11,181 nt of DNA from Cyanothece sp. UBA12306 (lineage in GTDB: Bacteria; Cyanobacteriota; Cyanobacteriia; Cyanobacteriales; Microcystaceae), in NCBI GenBank assembly GCA_003448685.1, contig DLXW01000267.1, positions 1 through 11,181 of the forward strand, given 5' to 3'. Within the stretch, counting starts at the first letter, position 1; the number at the start of each line of letters is the position of its first letter. The position numbers were made by a program, and so were the translations under genes. Of this stretch, positions 1 through 5,322 are shown in pieces. The notes below the pieces were generated by a model that was given only the letters and a program-made list of their open reading frames with translations, was not told the origin of the DNA and did no database searches.

Positions 1-14
1 TTTAACGGGGGAGT

Positions 15-42
15 ATGTCAAGGGTCAGGATTCATATATGAT
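15..42 (+). promoter_or_regulatory. possible promoter of the tandem peroxiredoxin genes
   Basis: ATGTCA at 15-20 matches four of six bases of the -35 consensus, and TATGAT at 37-42 matches five of six of the -10, with a 16-base spacer. This would start transcription near base 49 and give a leader of about 30 bases before the first ATG. The assignment is by eye only. The same bases could also be the end of an upstream gene: a frame reading GQDSYMIRTDNF stops at 59-61. Confidence 0.35.
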
Positions 43-79
43 CAGAACTGACAACTTTTAAGTTAACAAACGAGAAACT

Positions 80-526
80 ATGACTTTAGCAGTTGGAACA
101 GTTGCGCCAAACTTTACCACCGTTGATGATGAGGGCAAAACCGTCTCCTTGTCTGACTTCAAAGGTAAAGTAGTTGTCTTGTATTTCTATCCCAAAGATG
201 ACACCCCAGGTTGTACTAAAGAAGCTCAAAGCTTCCGTGATAACTACACACAGTATCAAGATAAAGATATGGTAGTGTTGGGGGTGAGCATGGATGATCA
301 AGCTTCCCATCAACAGTTTAAAGAAAAGTATGGCTTACCTTTTCAACTTCTGGTTGATAGCGACGGCAAAATTACTGATGCTTACGATGTTGCTACAATT
401 TATCAAGGTCAAAAATACTCTAACCGAATCACCTACATTATTGATCCTGAAGGCAAAATCAGCTATGTAGATGAAAAAGTTCAAACAGCTACTCACGCTG
501 AAGATATCTTAAAAACGGTTGGTTAA
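80..526 (+). CDS. peroxiredoxin, BCP/PrxQ-like, first tandem copy
   Basis: A 148-residue thiol peroxidase of the AhpC/TSA thioredoxin-fold family, BCP/PrxQ branch. Such enzymes reduce hydrogen peroxide and organic peroxides using thioredoxin or a similar donor, normally in the cytosol; there is no signal peptide here. The active-site segment YFYPKDDTPGCTKEA puts the peroxidatic cysteine at Cys45, with Thr42 and Arg116 (NRITYIID) as the expected partners. Many BCP/PrxQ proteins have a resolving cysteine five residues after the first. Here that position is Gln50, and Cys45 is the only cysteine in the protein, so it should act as a 1-Cys enzyme. It lies 33 bases ahead of a near-identical second copy, probably in one transcript. 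The ATG follows the leader CGAGAAACT, which contains a weak GAGA ribosome-binding site. The family call is firm; the physiological reductant is unknown. Confidence 0.95.
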   Translation: MTLAVGTVAPNFTTVDDEGKTVSLSDFKGKVVVLYFYPKDDTPGCTKEAQSFRDNYTQYQDKDMVVLGVSMDDQASHQQFKEKYGLPFQLLVDSDGKITDAYDVATIYQGQKYSNRITYIIDPEGKISYVDEKVQTATHAEDILKTVG

Positions 527-559
527 TTGATAAATTTTTAAGTTAAGGAACGAGAAACT

Positions 560-994
560 ATGACTTTAGCCGTTGGGACAGTTGCGCCAAACTTTACTAC
601 CGTCGATGATGAGGGCAAAACCGTCTCCTTGTCTGACTTTAAAGGTAAAGTAGTTGTCTTGTACTTTTATCCCAAAGACGACACCCCAGGTTGTACCAAA
701 GAAGCTCAAAGCTTCCGTGATAACTACACAGATTACCAAGGTAAAGATATGGTGGTGTTAGGGGTGAGCATGGACGATCAAGCTTCCCATAAACAGTTTA
801 AAGAAAAGTATGGTCTACCTTTTCAACTTCTGGTTGATAGTGATGGAACCATTACCAAAGCTTATGATGTAGATGGCGGTGGCTATTCCAAGCGTGTTAC
901 CTACATTATTGATGCTGAAGGTAACATCAGTCATGTAGATGAAACAGTACAAACGGCTACCCACGCCCAAGATATCTTAAAAACAGTGGGCTAA
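560..994 (+). CDS. peroxiredoxin, BCP/PrxQ-like, second tandem copy
   Basis: A 144-residue paralogue of the gene just upstream. The first 96 residues differ at only three positions (58, 61 and 78), including an identical active-site segment with Cys45 as the sole cysteine. Differences gather after residue 96. Where copy one reads DVATIYQGQKYSNR, this copy reads DVDGGGYSKR, four residues shorter, just before the conserved Arg (Arg112 here). The leader (TTTTTAAGTTAAGGAACGAG) is also a near copy of the first gene's leader, so the duplicated unit is about 480 bases and includes the translation start region. This copy has GGAACGAG ahead of its ATG, a somewhat better ribosome-binding site than copy one. 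It is followed by a terminator, so the pair probably forms a two-gene operon. Both copies keep the catalytic residues and look functional. Confidence 0.95.
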   Translation: MTLAVGTVAPNFTTVDDEGKTVSLSDFKGKVVVLYFYPKDDTPGCTKEAQSFRDNYTDYQGKDMVVLGVSMDDQASHKQFKEKYGLPFQLLVDSDGTITKAYDVDGGGYSKRVTYIIDAEGNISHVDETVQTATHAQDILKTVG

Positions 995-1007
995 TTTACC
1001 AAATTAG
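991..1007 (+). other. small hairpin over the stop codon of the second peroxiredoxin gene
   Basis: CTAATTT (991-997) and AAATTAG (1001-1007) form a perfect 7-bp inverted repeat with a 3-base loop, and they include the TAA stop at 992-994. It precedes the stronger terminator hairpin at 1019-1041 and may protect the 3' end or assist termination. Confidence 0.4.
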
Positions 1008-1018
1008 TCTTTAAAATT

Positions 1019-1045
1019 ATCCCTCGTTTTTGACGGGGGATTTTT
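1019..1045 (+). terminator. intrinsic terminator after the peroxiredoxin pair
   Basis: ATCCCTCGT (1019-1027) pairs with ACGGGGGAT (1033-1041) over nine base pairs with one G-U wobble and a 5-base loop. A T-run (1041-1045) follows directly. This is the classic arrangement of a factor-independent terminator on the plus strand, 25 bases after the stop codon. Confidence 0.85.
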
Positions 1046-1101
1046 GAATGAAGTCTTCAAGTCAACAGTCTCCAAGTCAGAAGTTTAATTTATAACAAAT
1101 T

Positions 1102-1133
1102 TGCTATAGTTAGAACATAAAATTGTTGAGGAG
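1102..1133 (+). promoter_or_regulatory. extended -10 promoter and ribosome-binding site for the TTG-start gene
   Basis: TGCTATAGT at 1102-1110 is an extended -10 element (TGN plus TATAGT, five of six matches). No convincing -35 is seen, as is usual for extended -10 promoters. GAGGAG at 1128-1133 is a strong Shine-Dalgarno sequence 9 bases before the TTG at 1143, and it decides the choice of start. Confidence 0.5.
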
Positions 1134-1142
1134 AAGACTACT

Positions 1143-1604
1143 TTGAAGAAGACTTTACTATTACTTCCCGTCTTATTAGGAATCTTAGCAACACCGGCTA
1201 AAACCCTAGCCCATGCGATGCAGACAAACTTCAACTTTATAGATGAATTAGAGTTTCAATCAGTTTATAGTAGCGGAGAACCAGCCAAAAAAGCTAAAGT
1301 AATAATCTATGCTCCCAATAATCCAGATGAACCTTGGATGGTGGGAGAAACTGATGAAGAAGGACGCTTTTCTTTTCTTCCTGATAATTCAATTCCTGGG
1401 GAGTGGGAAGTGGAATTTGAACAAGAAGGTCATGGAGATATTTTAACGGTTCCTGTTAATGAAAAAGGGGTTGATTTTAATAATATTAGTCAAGAAGATA
1501 ACACTGATATTCACTATAGTTCGATGCCCCTTAATCCCTTATCATCACTTTTAATTACTGCTGGTGTAGGCGCAGCTTGTTTGATTTGTTGGCGTAAAAG
1601 CTAA
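1143..1604 (+). CDS. secreted, membrane-anchored carboxypeptidase-regulatory-like domain protein
   Basis: A 153-residue protein. The start is TTG; the first in-frame ATG (Met26) would remove the signal peptide and lacks a ribosome-binding site, whereas the TTG has GAGGAG at proper spacing. Residues 1-23 are a signal peptide (MKK, then a Leu-rich core, ending TLA). Cleavage after Ala23 would leave His24 as the first mature residue; cleavage after Ala25 (AHA) is also possible. Residues about 35-110 form a beta-rich domain with the GETDEEGRFSF motif of carboxypeptidase-regulatory-like folds. Residues about 131-150 are a C-terminal membrane helix followed by the basic tail WRKS, so the domain should face outside the cytoplasm. 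The architecture resembles NikL-type accessory proteins of nickel/cobalt ECF transporters, which begin with a mature His, but no transporter gene is nearby. The domain call is moderately sure; the transport role is only a suggestion. Confidence 0.7.
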   Translation: MKKTLLLLPVLLGILATPAKTLAHAMQTNFNFIDELEFQSVYSSGEPAKKAKVIIYAPNNPDEPWMVGETDEEGRFSFLPDNSIPGEWEVEFEQEGHGDILTVPVNEKGVDFNNISQEDNTDIHYSSMPLNPLSSLLITAGVGAACLICWRKS

Positions 1605-1629
1605 GAATTTAGAAGTCAAGTATCAGTAA

Positions 1630-1650
1630 GGACTTAATATTATTAAGTCC
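1630..1650. other. 9-bp perfect hairpin after the secreted-protein gene
   Basis: GGACTTAAT (1630-1638) and ATTAAGTCC (1642-1650) are perfect complements around a 3-base loop. No T-run follows on either strand, so it is not a textbook terminator. It may still act as a weak terminator or a 3'-end stabiliser for the gene ending at 1604. Confidence 0.5.
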
Positions 1651-1687
1651 CTCTGACTACAAATCAAAGATCAAAAGGGAATAATTA

Positions 1688-2038
1688 ATGCAAAAGCACA
1701 AAACATGGATTGGTAGAAGGATCAACTCCGAAAACACAATTGCATATCAGTGGAATGAAAAGACTAGCTTTTGGGAAGAATTTGAGGACGGAATTTTAAA
1801 AAAGAAGAAATGGAAAGAAATCGTAAACAACGAGGCAACCGTCATCATTGATATTGGGGCTGAATATGACAAAGTTTACCTAACTCCGGACGGAGCTTAT
1901 TATGGTTCAAAGCAATTTGCCCGGGGAGATTTCTCCTCTTTACTGACGCTCGAAGAACTACAAAATCAAGCATTGCAGCTGCCAACTGGCGATCGTTGGC
2001 AATTATTAGAAGCTCTTTTAAAGTCGCTAAAACCGTAA
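1688..2038 (+). CDS. hypothetical protein with an antitoxin-like C-terminal helix
   Basis: A 116-residue protein of unknown function. The ATG is preceded by AAGGGA (1675-1680) at 7-base spacing. Residues 1 to about 82 are a charged domain I do not recognise: aromatic-rich at the N-terminus (W7, W22, W29, W42), then a segment YLTPDGAYYGSKQFARGDF. Residues about 86-116 (LTLEELQNQALQLPTGDRW, then a helix ending LLEALLKSLKP) match the style of short addiction-module antitoxins found in many cyanobacteria, where LxLPxxxRWQLxxxLLxSL is typical. The next reading frame, a toxin-antitoxin remnant, starts 4 bases after the stop, so the two probably belonged to one operon. Whether this is a complete antitoxin-like protein or a fusion of an unrelated N-terminus to an antitoxin tail cannot be decided from the sequence alone. 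Confidence 0.6.
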   Translation: MQKHKTWIGRRINSENTIAYQWNEKTSFWEEFEDGILKKKKWKEIVNNEATVIIDIGAEYDKVYLTPDGAYYGSKQFARGDFSSLLTLEELQNQALQLPTGDRWQLLEALLKSLKP

Positions 2039-2042
2039 CACA

Positions 2043-2329
2043 ATGAATCAAATAATTATTAAAATTCCCGATCAATTGATATCTCGTTTAGAACAACACA
2101 ATTCTCCTGTTCAAGGGATAGTTATTACTGAGGAAAGGCTAAATATTTGTTCAGTCGATTTAGAAATTCTTGAACAAGCCGTTGCAATGAATTTTGAAGA
2201 TTTTGAGGACGCAGTACAGTATTCTTGTGCATTACCCATAATGTAGATGCAATTGTCACTCGTGATGCGTCTGGGTTTGCTAAGGCGGAAATTACTGTAC
2301 TGTTGCCTGATCAACTTGATAGTTATTGA
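2043..2329 (+). pseudogene. antitoxin/PIN-toxin fusion remnant, frameshifted
   Basis: The ATG at 2043 opens a frame that stops at 2244-2246 after 67 residues. Residues 1 to about 27 (MNQIIIKIPDQLISRLEQHN...) look like the start of a cyanobacterial antitoxin. From about residue 29 the protein matches the C-terminal half of a PIN-domain toxin (NICSVDLEILEQAV, then DFEDAVQY). At 2235-2237 the frame is lost: reading from CAT at 2237 continues the PIN fold as HNVDAIVTRDASGFAKAE, then ITVLLPDQLDSY, and stops at 2327-2329. One missing base near 2235 therefore explains the early stop. The PIN N-terminal half with its first catalytic Asp is absent, so even without the frameshift this could not be an active RNase. 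The best reading is an internal deletion fusing antitoxin to toxin, then a one-base deletion. The family assignment is from recognisable motifs and is fairly firm. Confidence 0.75.
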
Positions 2330-2372
2330 CACTCTCCTGATTCCGCTACGCTAAAATCAGGAGAGTGTCAAT
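2325..2372. repeat. 18-bp perfect palindromic element (REP/MITE-like)
   Basis: ATTGACACTCTCCTGATT (2325-2342) is exactly complementary to 2355-2372 (AATCAGGAGAGTGTCAAT), around the 12-base loop CCGCTACGCTAA. An 18-bp perfect stem without a T-run is too strong for chance and not typical of a terminator. The left arm contains the TGA (2327-2329) that ends the PIN remnant. It may be a REP-like element, or an end hairpin left by an IS200/IS605-type transposon; no transposase is present. Confidence 0.75.
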
Positions 2373-2451
2373 TGAGTGTATTACAAAAGGCTGCGGTGAA
2401 GTTAAATGATCCATCAGAAGAACTGCCTGACATCAAAGGGGGATAAGAATA

Positions 2452-2480
2452 TTAAATTAACCAGGATTTGCAGTTAGAAT
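2452..2480 (+). promoter_or_regulatory. possible promoter of hicBA
   Basis: TTAAAT (2452-2457) and TAGAAT (2475-2480) are separated by 17 bases and lie 30 bases before the hicB start. The -35 is weak and the -10 matches four of six bases. No clear operator palindrome is seen, and no good ribosome-binding site precedes the ATG at 2510. Confidence 0.3.
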
Positions 2481-2509
2481 AGAGAGACAATAGATGATAG
2501 TTTGTTTTC

Positions 2510-2728
2510 ATGGATCAGCATACAAGACAAGTTATTTTATACAAGGATGAAGATGGTTATTGGATTGTGGAGTGTCCAAGTCTTAAAGGATGCAATAGTC
2601 AGGGAAGGACGAAAGAAGAGGCTCTGTCCAATATCAAAGAAGCTATAGTAGGATATGTGGCTGCCCTAAATGAGGACGGTATATGTGTTCCAGAAGACAA
2701 TTTTGAAACGTTTTTGGTGGTTGTGTGA
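2510..2728 (+). CDS. hicB: HicB-family antitoxin
   Basis: A 72-residue antitoxin of a type II toxin-antitoxin system. HicB proteins bind and block the mRNA-degrading toxin HicA, and many also repress their own promoter. The family pattern is clear: a beta strand with QVILYKDEDGYWIVECPSL (residues 7-25), then KGCNSQGRTKEEALSNIKEA (residues 26-45), the partial RNase-H-like fold of HicB. At 72 residues it has no room for the C-terminal helix-turn-helix or ribbon-helix-helix domain of longer HicB proteins, so DNA binding, if any, must come from elsewhere. The stop codon overlaps the toxin start by four bases (GTGA), which implies coupled translation. Antitoxin-first order is the reverse of the classical hicAB locus but common in cyanobacteria. 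Identification is firm. Confidence 0.9.
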   Translation: MDQHTRQVILYKDEDGYWIVECPSLKGCNSQGRTKEEALSNIKEAIVGYVAALNEDGICVPEDNFETFLVVV

Positions 2729-2946
2729 GTAAGTTGCCTAGTATTTCGGGGAAAGATTGTATCAACGCTCTCGAAAAAGTTGGTTTCTACCAAAAGCGAC
2801 AAGAAAGCAGCCACATTATCATGCGAAGAGATGAACCATTTTCCCAAGTTGTAGTTCCCAATCACTCAGAGATCGCCAAAGGAACATTAAGAGCAATAAT
2901 TCGAGATATTGGTTTGAGCGTTGAAGAGTTTGTAGCACTTCTATAG
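2725..2946 (+). CDS. hicA: HicA-family toxin (mRNA interferase)
   Basis: A 73-residue HicA toxin with a GTG start overlapping the hicB stop (GTGA, 2725-2728). HicA proteins have a double-stranded-RNA-binding fold and cleave mRNA, using a conserved histidine. The signature region is visible: ISGKDCINALEKVGFYQKRQ (residues 7-26), then SSHIIMRR, with His30 as the predicted catalytic residue, and the following strand VVVPNHSEIAKGTLRAIIRD (residues 43-62). The usual motif is GSH; here the glycine is Ser28, a conservative variant. The length is near the usual size for the family (60-80 residues) and nothing is truncated, so the toxin is probably active and held in check by HicB. A hairpin without a T-run lies about 50 bases downstream, before the convergent acsF gene. 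Confidence 0.9.
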   Translation: MSKLPSISGKDCINALEKVGFYQKRQESSHIIMRRDEPFSQVVVPNHSEIAKGTLRAIIRDIGLSVEEFVALL

Positions 2947-2994
2947 CTTAGTCGTTAGGTATTGATAAAGTCACGATAATCACTGATGGCCTTC

Positions 2995-3021
2995 TTCCCC
3001 TTAAAATCAAATTAAGGGGAA
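2995..3021. terminator. hairpin between convergent hicA and acsF
   Basis: TTCCCCTTAA (2995-3004) and TTAAGGGGAA (3012-3021) are perfect complements over 10 bp with a 7-base loop. The position between two convergent genes suggests a shared bidirectional terminator. There is no clean T-run after the stem on either strand, so termination efficiency is uncertain. Confidence 0.55.
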
Positions 3022-3042
3022 AAAGGACATTATGGCTTGAAA

Positions 3043-4119
3043 TTAACGAGCAACTCCGGCTAAATGATCAACCCGAATGGGTTTAATGAAATATAATTGT
3101 GCCATTTGCCAACCATTAGAAAGGTATAAAGGCAACTTCTGCAAGAACTTAAGGGGTTTAGGACTATTAGAACCTTGAATTTCCCGTAATTTCTCGTTGT
3201 TTTTGACACAAACCTCTAAGCGTTCGTAAAACTCAGGAGTTTCTACATCCAAGATTACAGGGAAAACTCGTCCAGCAGTTTCATTAGTCTTTTCGATGAC
3301 GTATTTATCGTATTCCCGCGCATTTAAGCCCAAAGAAGCATAAAAATCAGCACGTTGAATATCATTGAGGTACATGGTGGCAAATACCGATAACAAGAAG
3401 AAACGACACCATAAACGGGCTCTCCAATCATTTAAAATATCAGGATTAGCCTTCATGATGGCATCAAAGAAGTCTCCATGACGATTTTCATCTTGACACC
3501 AATTTTCAAAGAAACGGAAAATTGGATAAATTCTGTCTTCAGGATGTTGTTCTAGATGGCGATAAATGGTGATATAACGCCAGTAACCGATCTTCTCTGA
3601 TAAATAGGTGGCGTAGAAGATAAATTTAGGTTTAAAAAAGGTGTATTTACGACTCTTAGTTAAAAATCCTAAGTCGAGGGAGAGATTAAAATCTGACATC
3701 GCTTTATTGAGAAACCCTGCATGGCGGGCCTCATCTCGAGACATCAGGTTAAAACATTCAGCCAACAGGGGACTTTTATCTTTTAAACGTCGGCCTAATT
3801 CTTTATACAGAAGAAACCCCGAAAACTCCGCAGTACAAGACCGTTCTAGAAATTCTACAAATAAACGACGGGTATCTCCATCGATATGATCCCATGATTG
3901 GGTAAACTCTTCATCCCGAACGAAATGATGACGGTTATAATCAGTCCGAAATTCTTCGAGAATAGCCTTTAATTCTTCTTCATTGACCGAGATATCCATC
4001 TTGGCCATCTCGTCAAAATCGGTTGTATAAAAGCGAGGGGTGAGGAGAGTTTCTTGGGAAGGAACTTTAATTCCTGGACGTAGTTCCTCAAATTCAGGTT
4101 TTTGAAGGGTATTAACCAT
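3043..4119 (-). CDS. acsF: Mg-protoporphyrin IX monomethyl ester oxidative cyclase
   Basis: The oxygen-dependent (aerobic) cyclase of chlorophyll biosynthesis, AcsF, also called ChlA or CycI in cyanobacteria. It builds the fifth ring, converting Mg-protoporphyrin IX monomethyl ester to divinyl protochlorophyllide, with a small partner protein (Ycf54) that is not encoded here. The protein is 358 residues, the usual length. Diiron-carboxylate ligand motifs are intact: Glu98 in TAEFSG, Glu130-Ala-Arg-His133 (DEARHAGF), Glu175 in YLSEKIGYW, and Glu211-Asn-Arg-His214 (DENRHGDFF). The N-terminus ([10 protein letters not shown]) and the highly conserved block [19 protein letters not shown] fit the ChlA(I) form, which in other cyanobacteria is the one used in air. 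A low-oxygen isoform (ChlA(II)) would be elsewhere. A promoter with an overlapping inverted repeat lies upstream. Identification is firm. Confidence 0.97.
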   Translation of the reverse strand: MVNTLQKPEFEELRPGIKVPSQETLLTPRFYTTDFDEMAKMDISVNEEELKAILEEFRTDYNRHHFVRDEEFTQSWDHIDGDTRRLFVEFLERSCTAEFSGFLLYKELGRRLKDKSPLLAECFNLMSRDEARHAGFLNKAMSDFNLSLDLGFLTKSRKYTFFKPKFIFYATYLSEKIGYWRYITIYRHLEQHPEDRIYPIFRFFENWCQDENRHGDFFDAIMKANPDILNDWRARLWCRFFLLSVFATMYLNDIQRADFYASLGLNAREYDKYVIEKTNETAGRVFPVILDVETPEFYERLEVCVKNNEKLREIQGSNSPKPLKFLQKLPLYLSNGWQMAQLYFIKPIRVDHLAGVAR

Positions 4120-4164
4120 AACTTAATTTTAAAATATGACGAGGTTAAAATACAGTCTACCAGG

Positions 4165-4187
4165 CTCTTTACCGATATTGTAAAGAG
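4165..4187. promoter_or_regulatory. inverted repeat over the acsF -10 and start site (operator or leader hairpin)
   Basis: CTCTTTAC (4165-4172) and GTAAAGAG (4180-4187) are perfect 8-bp complements around a 7-base centre. The repeat covers the predicted -10 and transcription start of acsF, which is where a repressor dimer would block RNA polymerase. On the plus strand the second arm is followed by TTTTTATT, like a terminator, but no plus-strand gene precedes it. Confidence 0.5.
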
Positions 4188-4206
4188 TTTTTATTAAGAG
4201 TTACAA
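4177..4206 (-). promoter_or_regulatory. acsF promoter
   Basis: Read on the minus strand, TTGTAA (4206-4201) is the -35 (four of six matches) and TACAAT (4182-4177) the -10 (five of six), with an 18-base spacer. Transcription would start near 4170, giving a leader of about 50 bases before the acsF ATG at 4119. This is the best promoter-like pair I found in the region, but it has not been measured. Confidence 0.5.
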
Positions 4207-4373
4207 CATAATATAAAGTTATATTAAAACTTTACCAATTTATTGATTTATGAGGTAAGTATGTGCTTAATAAAATTACCGCTCAACCATCGAAAATAGT
4301 GGTCAAATCTTGCTATTCTAATGGTTAGTTTGACTCAATCAAGGTCTTCTAAATATTTAATACTGCATTTCTT

Positions 4374-4378
4374 AGGAA
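4374..4378 (+). promoter_or_regulatory. ribosome-binding site that sets the hydrolase start
   Basis: AGGAA ends 5 bases before the ATG at 4384. The upstream in-frame ATG at 4321 has no such site and lies within a few bases of a possible extended -10 (TGCTATTCT, 4311-4319), which would put it near the transcription start. The 4384 start is therefore preferred. Confidence 0.6.
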
Positions 4379-4383
4379 ATCTT

Positions 4384-5241
4384 ATGTCCAGTTTATGCGA
4401 TCGCTTCCATATCAAATTCTGGGGAGTCAGAGGAAGTATTCCTTGTCCTGGAACTGAAACAGTCCGTTATGGTGGTAATACTTCTTGTGTAGAAATGCAG
4501 GTAGGAGAAGAACGTCTTATTTTTGATGGTGGAACTGGTTTAAGGGTTTTAGGACAGTCTATGTTATCAGAAACACCCATAACAGCCCATTTATTTTTTA
4601 GTCATTCCCATTGGGATCATATTCAGGGGTTTCCTTTTTTTACTCCTGCTTTTGTTGCTGGGAATTCTTTCCATATTTATGGTTTACCCGCTCCCAATGG
4701 CTCTACTATGCAACAACGTCTTCATGATCAAATGTTGCACCCTAACTTTCCAGTTCCGTTACAAATTATGCAAAGTAATTTGCAATTTTATGATATACAA
4801 GCGGGGGAAATTATCACAATTGGAGATGTTAGGGTAGAAACGGGTAAATTAAATCATCCTGGGGAAGCTTTGGGCTATCGAGTCAGCTTTAGAGACAAAA
4901 CTGCTGTTTATGTTACCGATACAGAACATTTTCCCGATCGCCTTGATGAAAATGTCCTCAAATTGGTTCGAGAAGCAGATGTGTTGATTATCGATGCTAC
5001 TTATACGGATGAGGAGTATTATAATCCTCAGTCGAGTAAAGTGGGTTGGGGTCATTCTACTTGGCAAGAAGGGATAAAAATTGCTCAAGCAGCTAAAGTG
5101 AAACAGTTGGTACTTTTTCACCATGATCCAGCTCATGATGATACTTTTTTAGATCAAATTAAAGAAGAGGCTATCTCGGTTTTTCCTGATACTTTATTGG
5201 CCAGGGAAGGACTTATGATTACACTCCCTTTCAACGATTGA
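4384..5241 (+). CDS. metallo-beta-lactamase-fold hydrolase (PhnP/RNase Z-like)
   Basis: A 285-residue metal-dependent hydrolase from the preferred start; an ATG at 4321 would add 21 residues with no conserved features. The family motifs are complete: the opening FWGVRGSIPCPG...YGGNTS (residues 12-34), DGGTGLR (49-54), the zinc-binding HSHWDH (His74, His76, Asp78, His79), His158 in LNHPGE, Asp179 in VTDTEH, and His246/His247 in FHHDPAHDD near the C-terminus. This is the arrangement of the PhnP/RNase Z-like branch, whose members act on phosphodiesters, including cyclic nucleotides, phosphoribosyl cyclic phosphate and tRNA 3' ends. There is no phn cluster nearby and no long RNase Z arm, so a small-molecule phosphodiester is likelier than tRNA; this last point is inference. 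The gene is probably monocistronic, and a 12-bp palindrome (GATTGATCAATC, 5236-5247) overlaps its stop. Confidence 0.85.
   Translation: MSSLCDRFHIKFWGVRGSIPCPGTETVRYGGNTSCVEMQVGEERLIFDGGTGLRVLGQSMLSETPITAHLFFSHSHWDHIQGFPFFTPAFVAGNSFHIYGLPAPNGSTMQQRLHDQMLHPNFPVPLQIMQSNLQFYDIQAGEIITIGDVRVETGKLNHPGEALGYRVSFRDKTAVYVTDTEHFPDRLDENVLKLVREADVLIIDATYTDEEYYNPQSSKVGWGHSTWQEGIKIAQAAKVKQLVLFHHDPAHDDTFLDQIKEEAISVFPDTLLAREGLMITLPFND
4397..4404. repeat. HIP1 octamer GCGATCGC
   Basis: A copy of the highly iterated palindrome typical of cyanobacterial genomes, here inside the hydrolase coding region. Confidence 0.9.
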
Positions 5242-5298
5242 TCAATCAGACTATCATACAATAATTAGCTTTTATTATCTCCAGTAATCTTTAATATT

Positions 5299-5304
5299 TA
5301 CAAT
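5299..5304 (+). promoter_or_regulatory. possible -10 element for the downstream unknown gene
   Basis: TACAAT lies 18 bases before the ATG at 5323; no convincing -35 is present. The surrounding 11 bases TTTACAATATC (5297-5307) are identical to the minus-strand sequence around the acsF -10 (4184-4174), which may be chance in AT-rich DNA. Confidence 0.25.
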
Positions 5305-5322
5305 ATCTTTATCGAGCTAAAA

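Larger units (their letters stand above)
50..1009 (+). repeat. tandem duplication of a ~480-bp unit carrying the peroxiredoxin gene
   Basis: Two direct copies of about 480 bases lie head to tail. Matching landmarks are TTTTAAGTTAA at 57-67 and 537-547, the ATGs at 80 and 560 (offset 480), and GATATCTTAAAAAC near each 3' end. Most substitutions in the first two thirds are synonymous, which suggests a fairly recent duplication or gene conversion. The outer boundaries are approximate. Confidence 0.85.

Noticed and set aside
1..61. Tail of an upstream gene ending at 59-61
   Set aside because: Two frames are open from the left edge and neither gives a recognisable protein end, so it was not annotated as a gene.
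1058..1079. Direct repeat CAAGTCA
   Set aside because: Two 7-base copies 15 bases apart, with a weaker variant near 1611, are too short and degenerate to call an element.
2230..2246. Programmed frameshift joining the two PIN-toxin frames
   Set aside because: The site (TTACCCATAATG) is not a slippery heptamer, and the N-terminal half of the toxin is missing, so decay is the simpler explanation.
3641..3889. Plus-strand open frame of 82 codons inside acsF
   Set aside because: It is antisense to a strongly conserved gene, Arg/Ser-rich with no recognisable motif, and explained by codon bias of acsF.
4321..4383. Upstream ATG extending the hydrolase by 21 residues
   Set aside because: No ribosome-binding site, no family similarity in the extension, and a likely promoter -10 just before it; the ATG at 4384 has AGGAA at good spacing.
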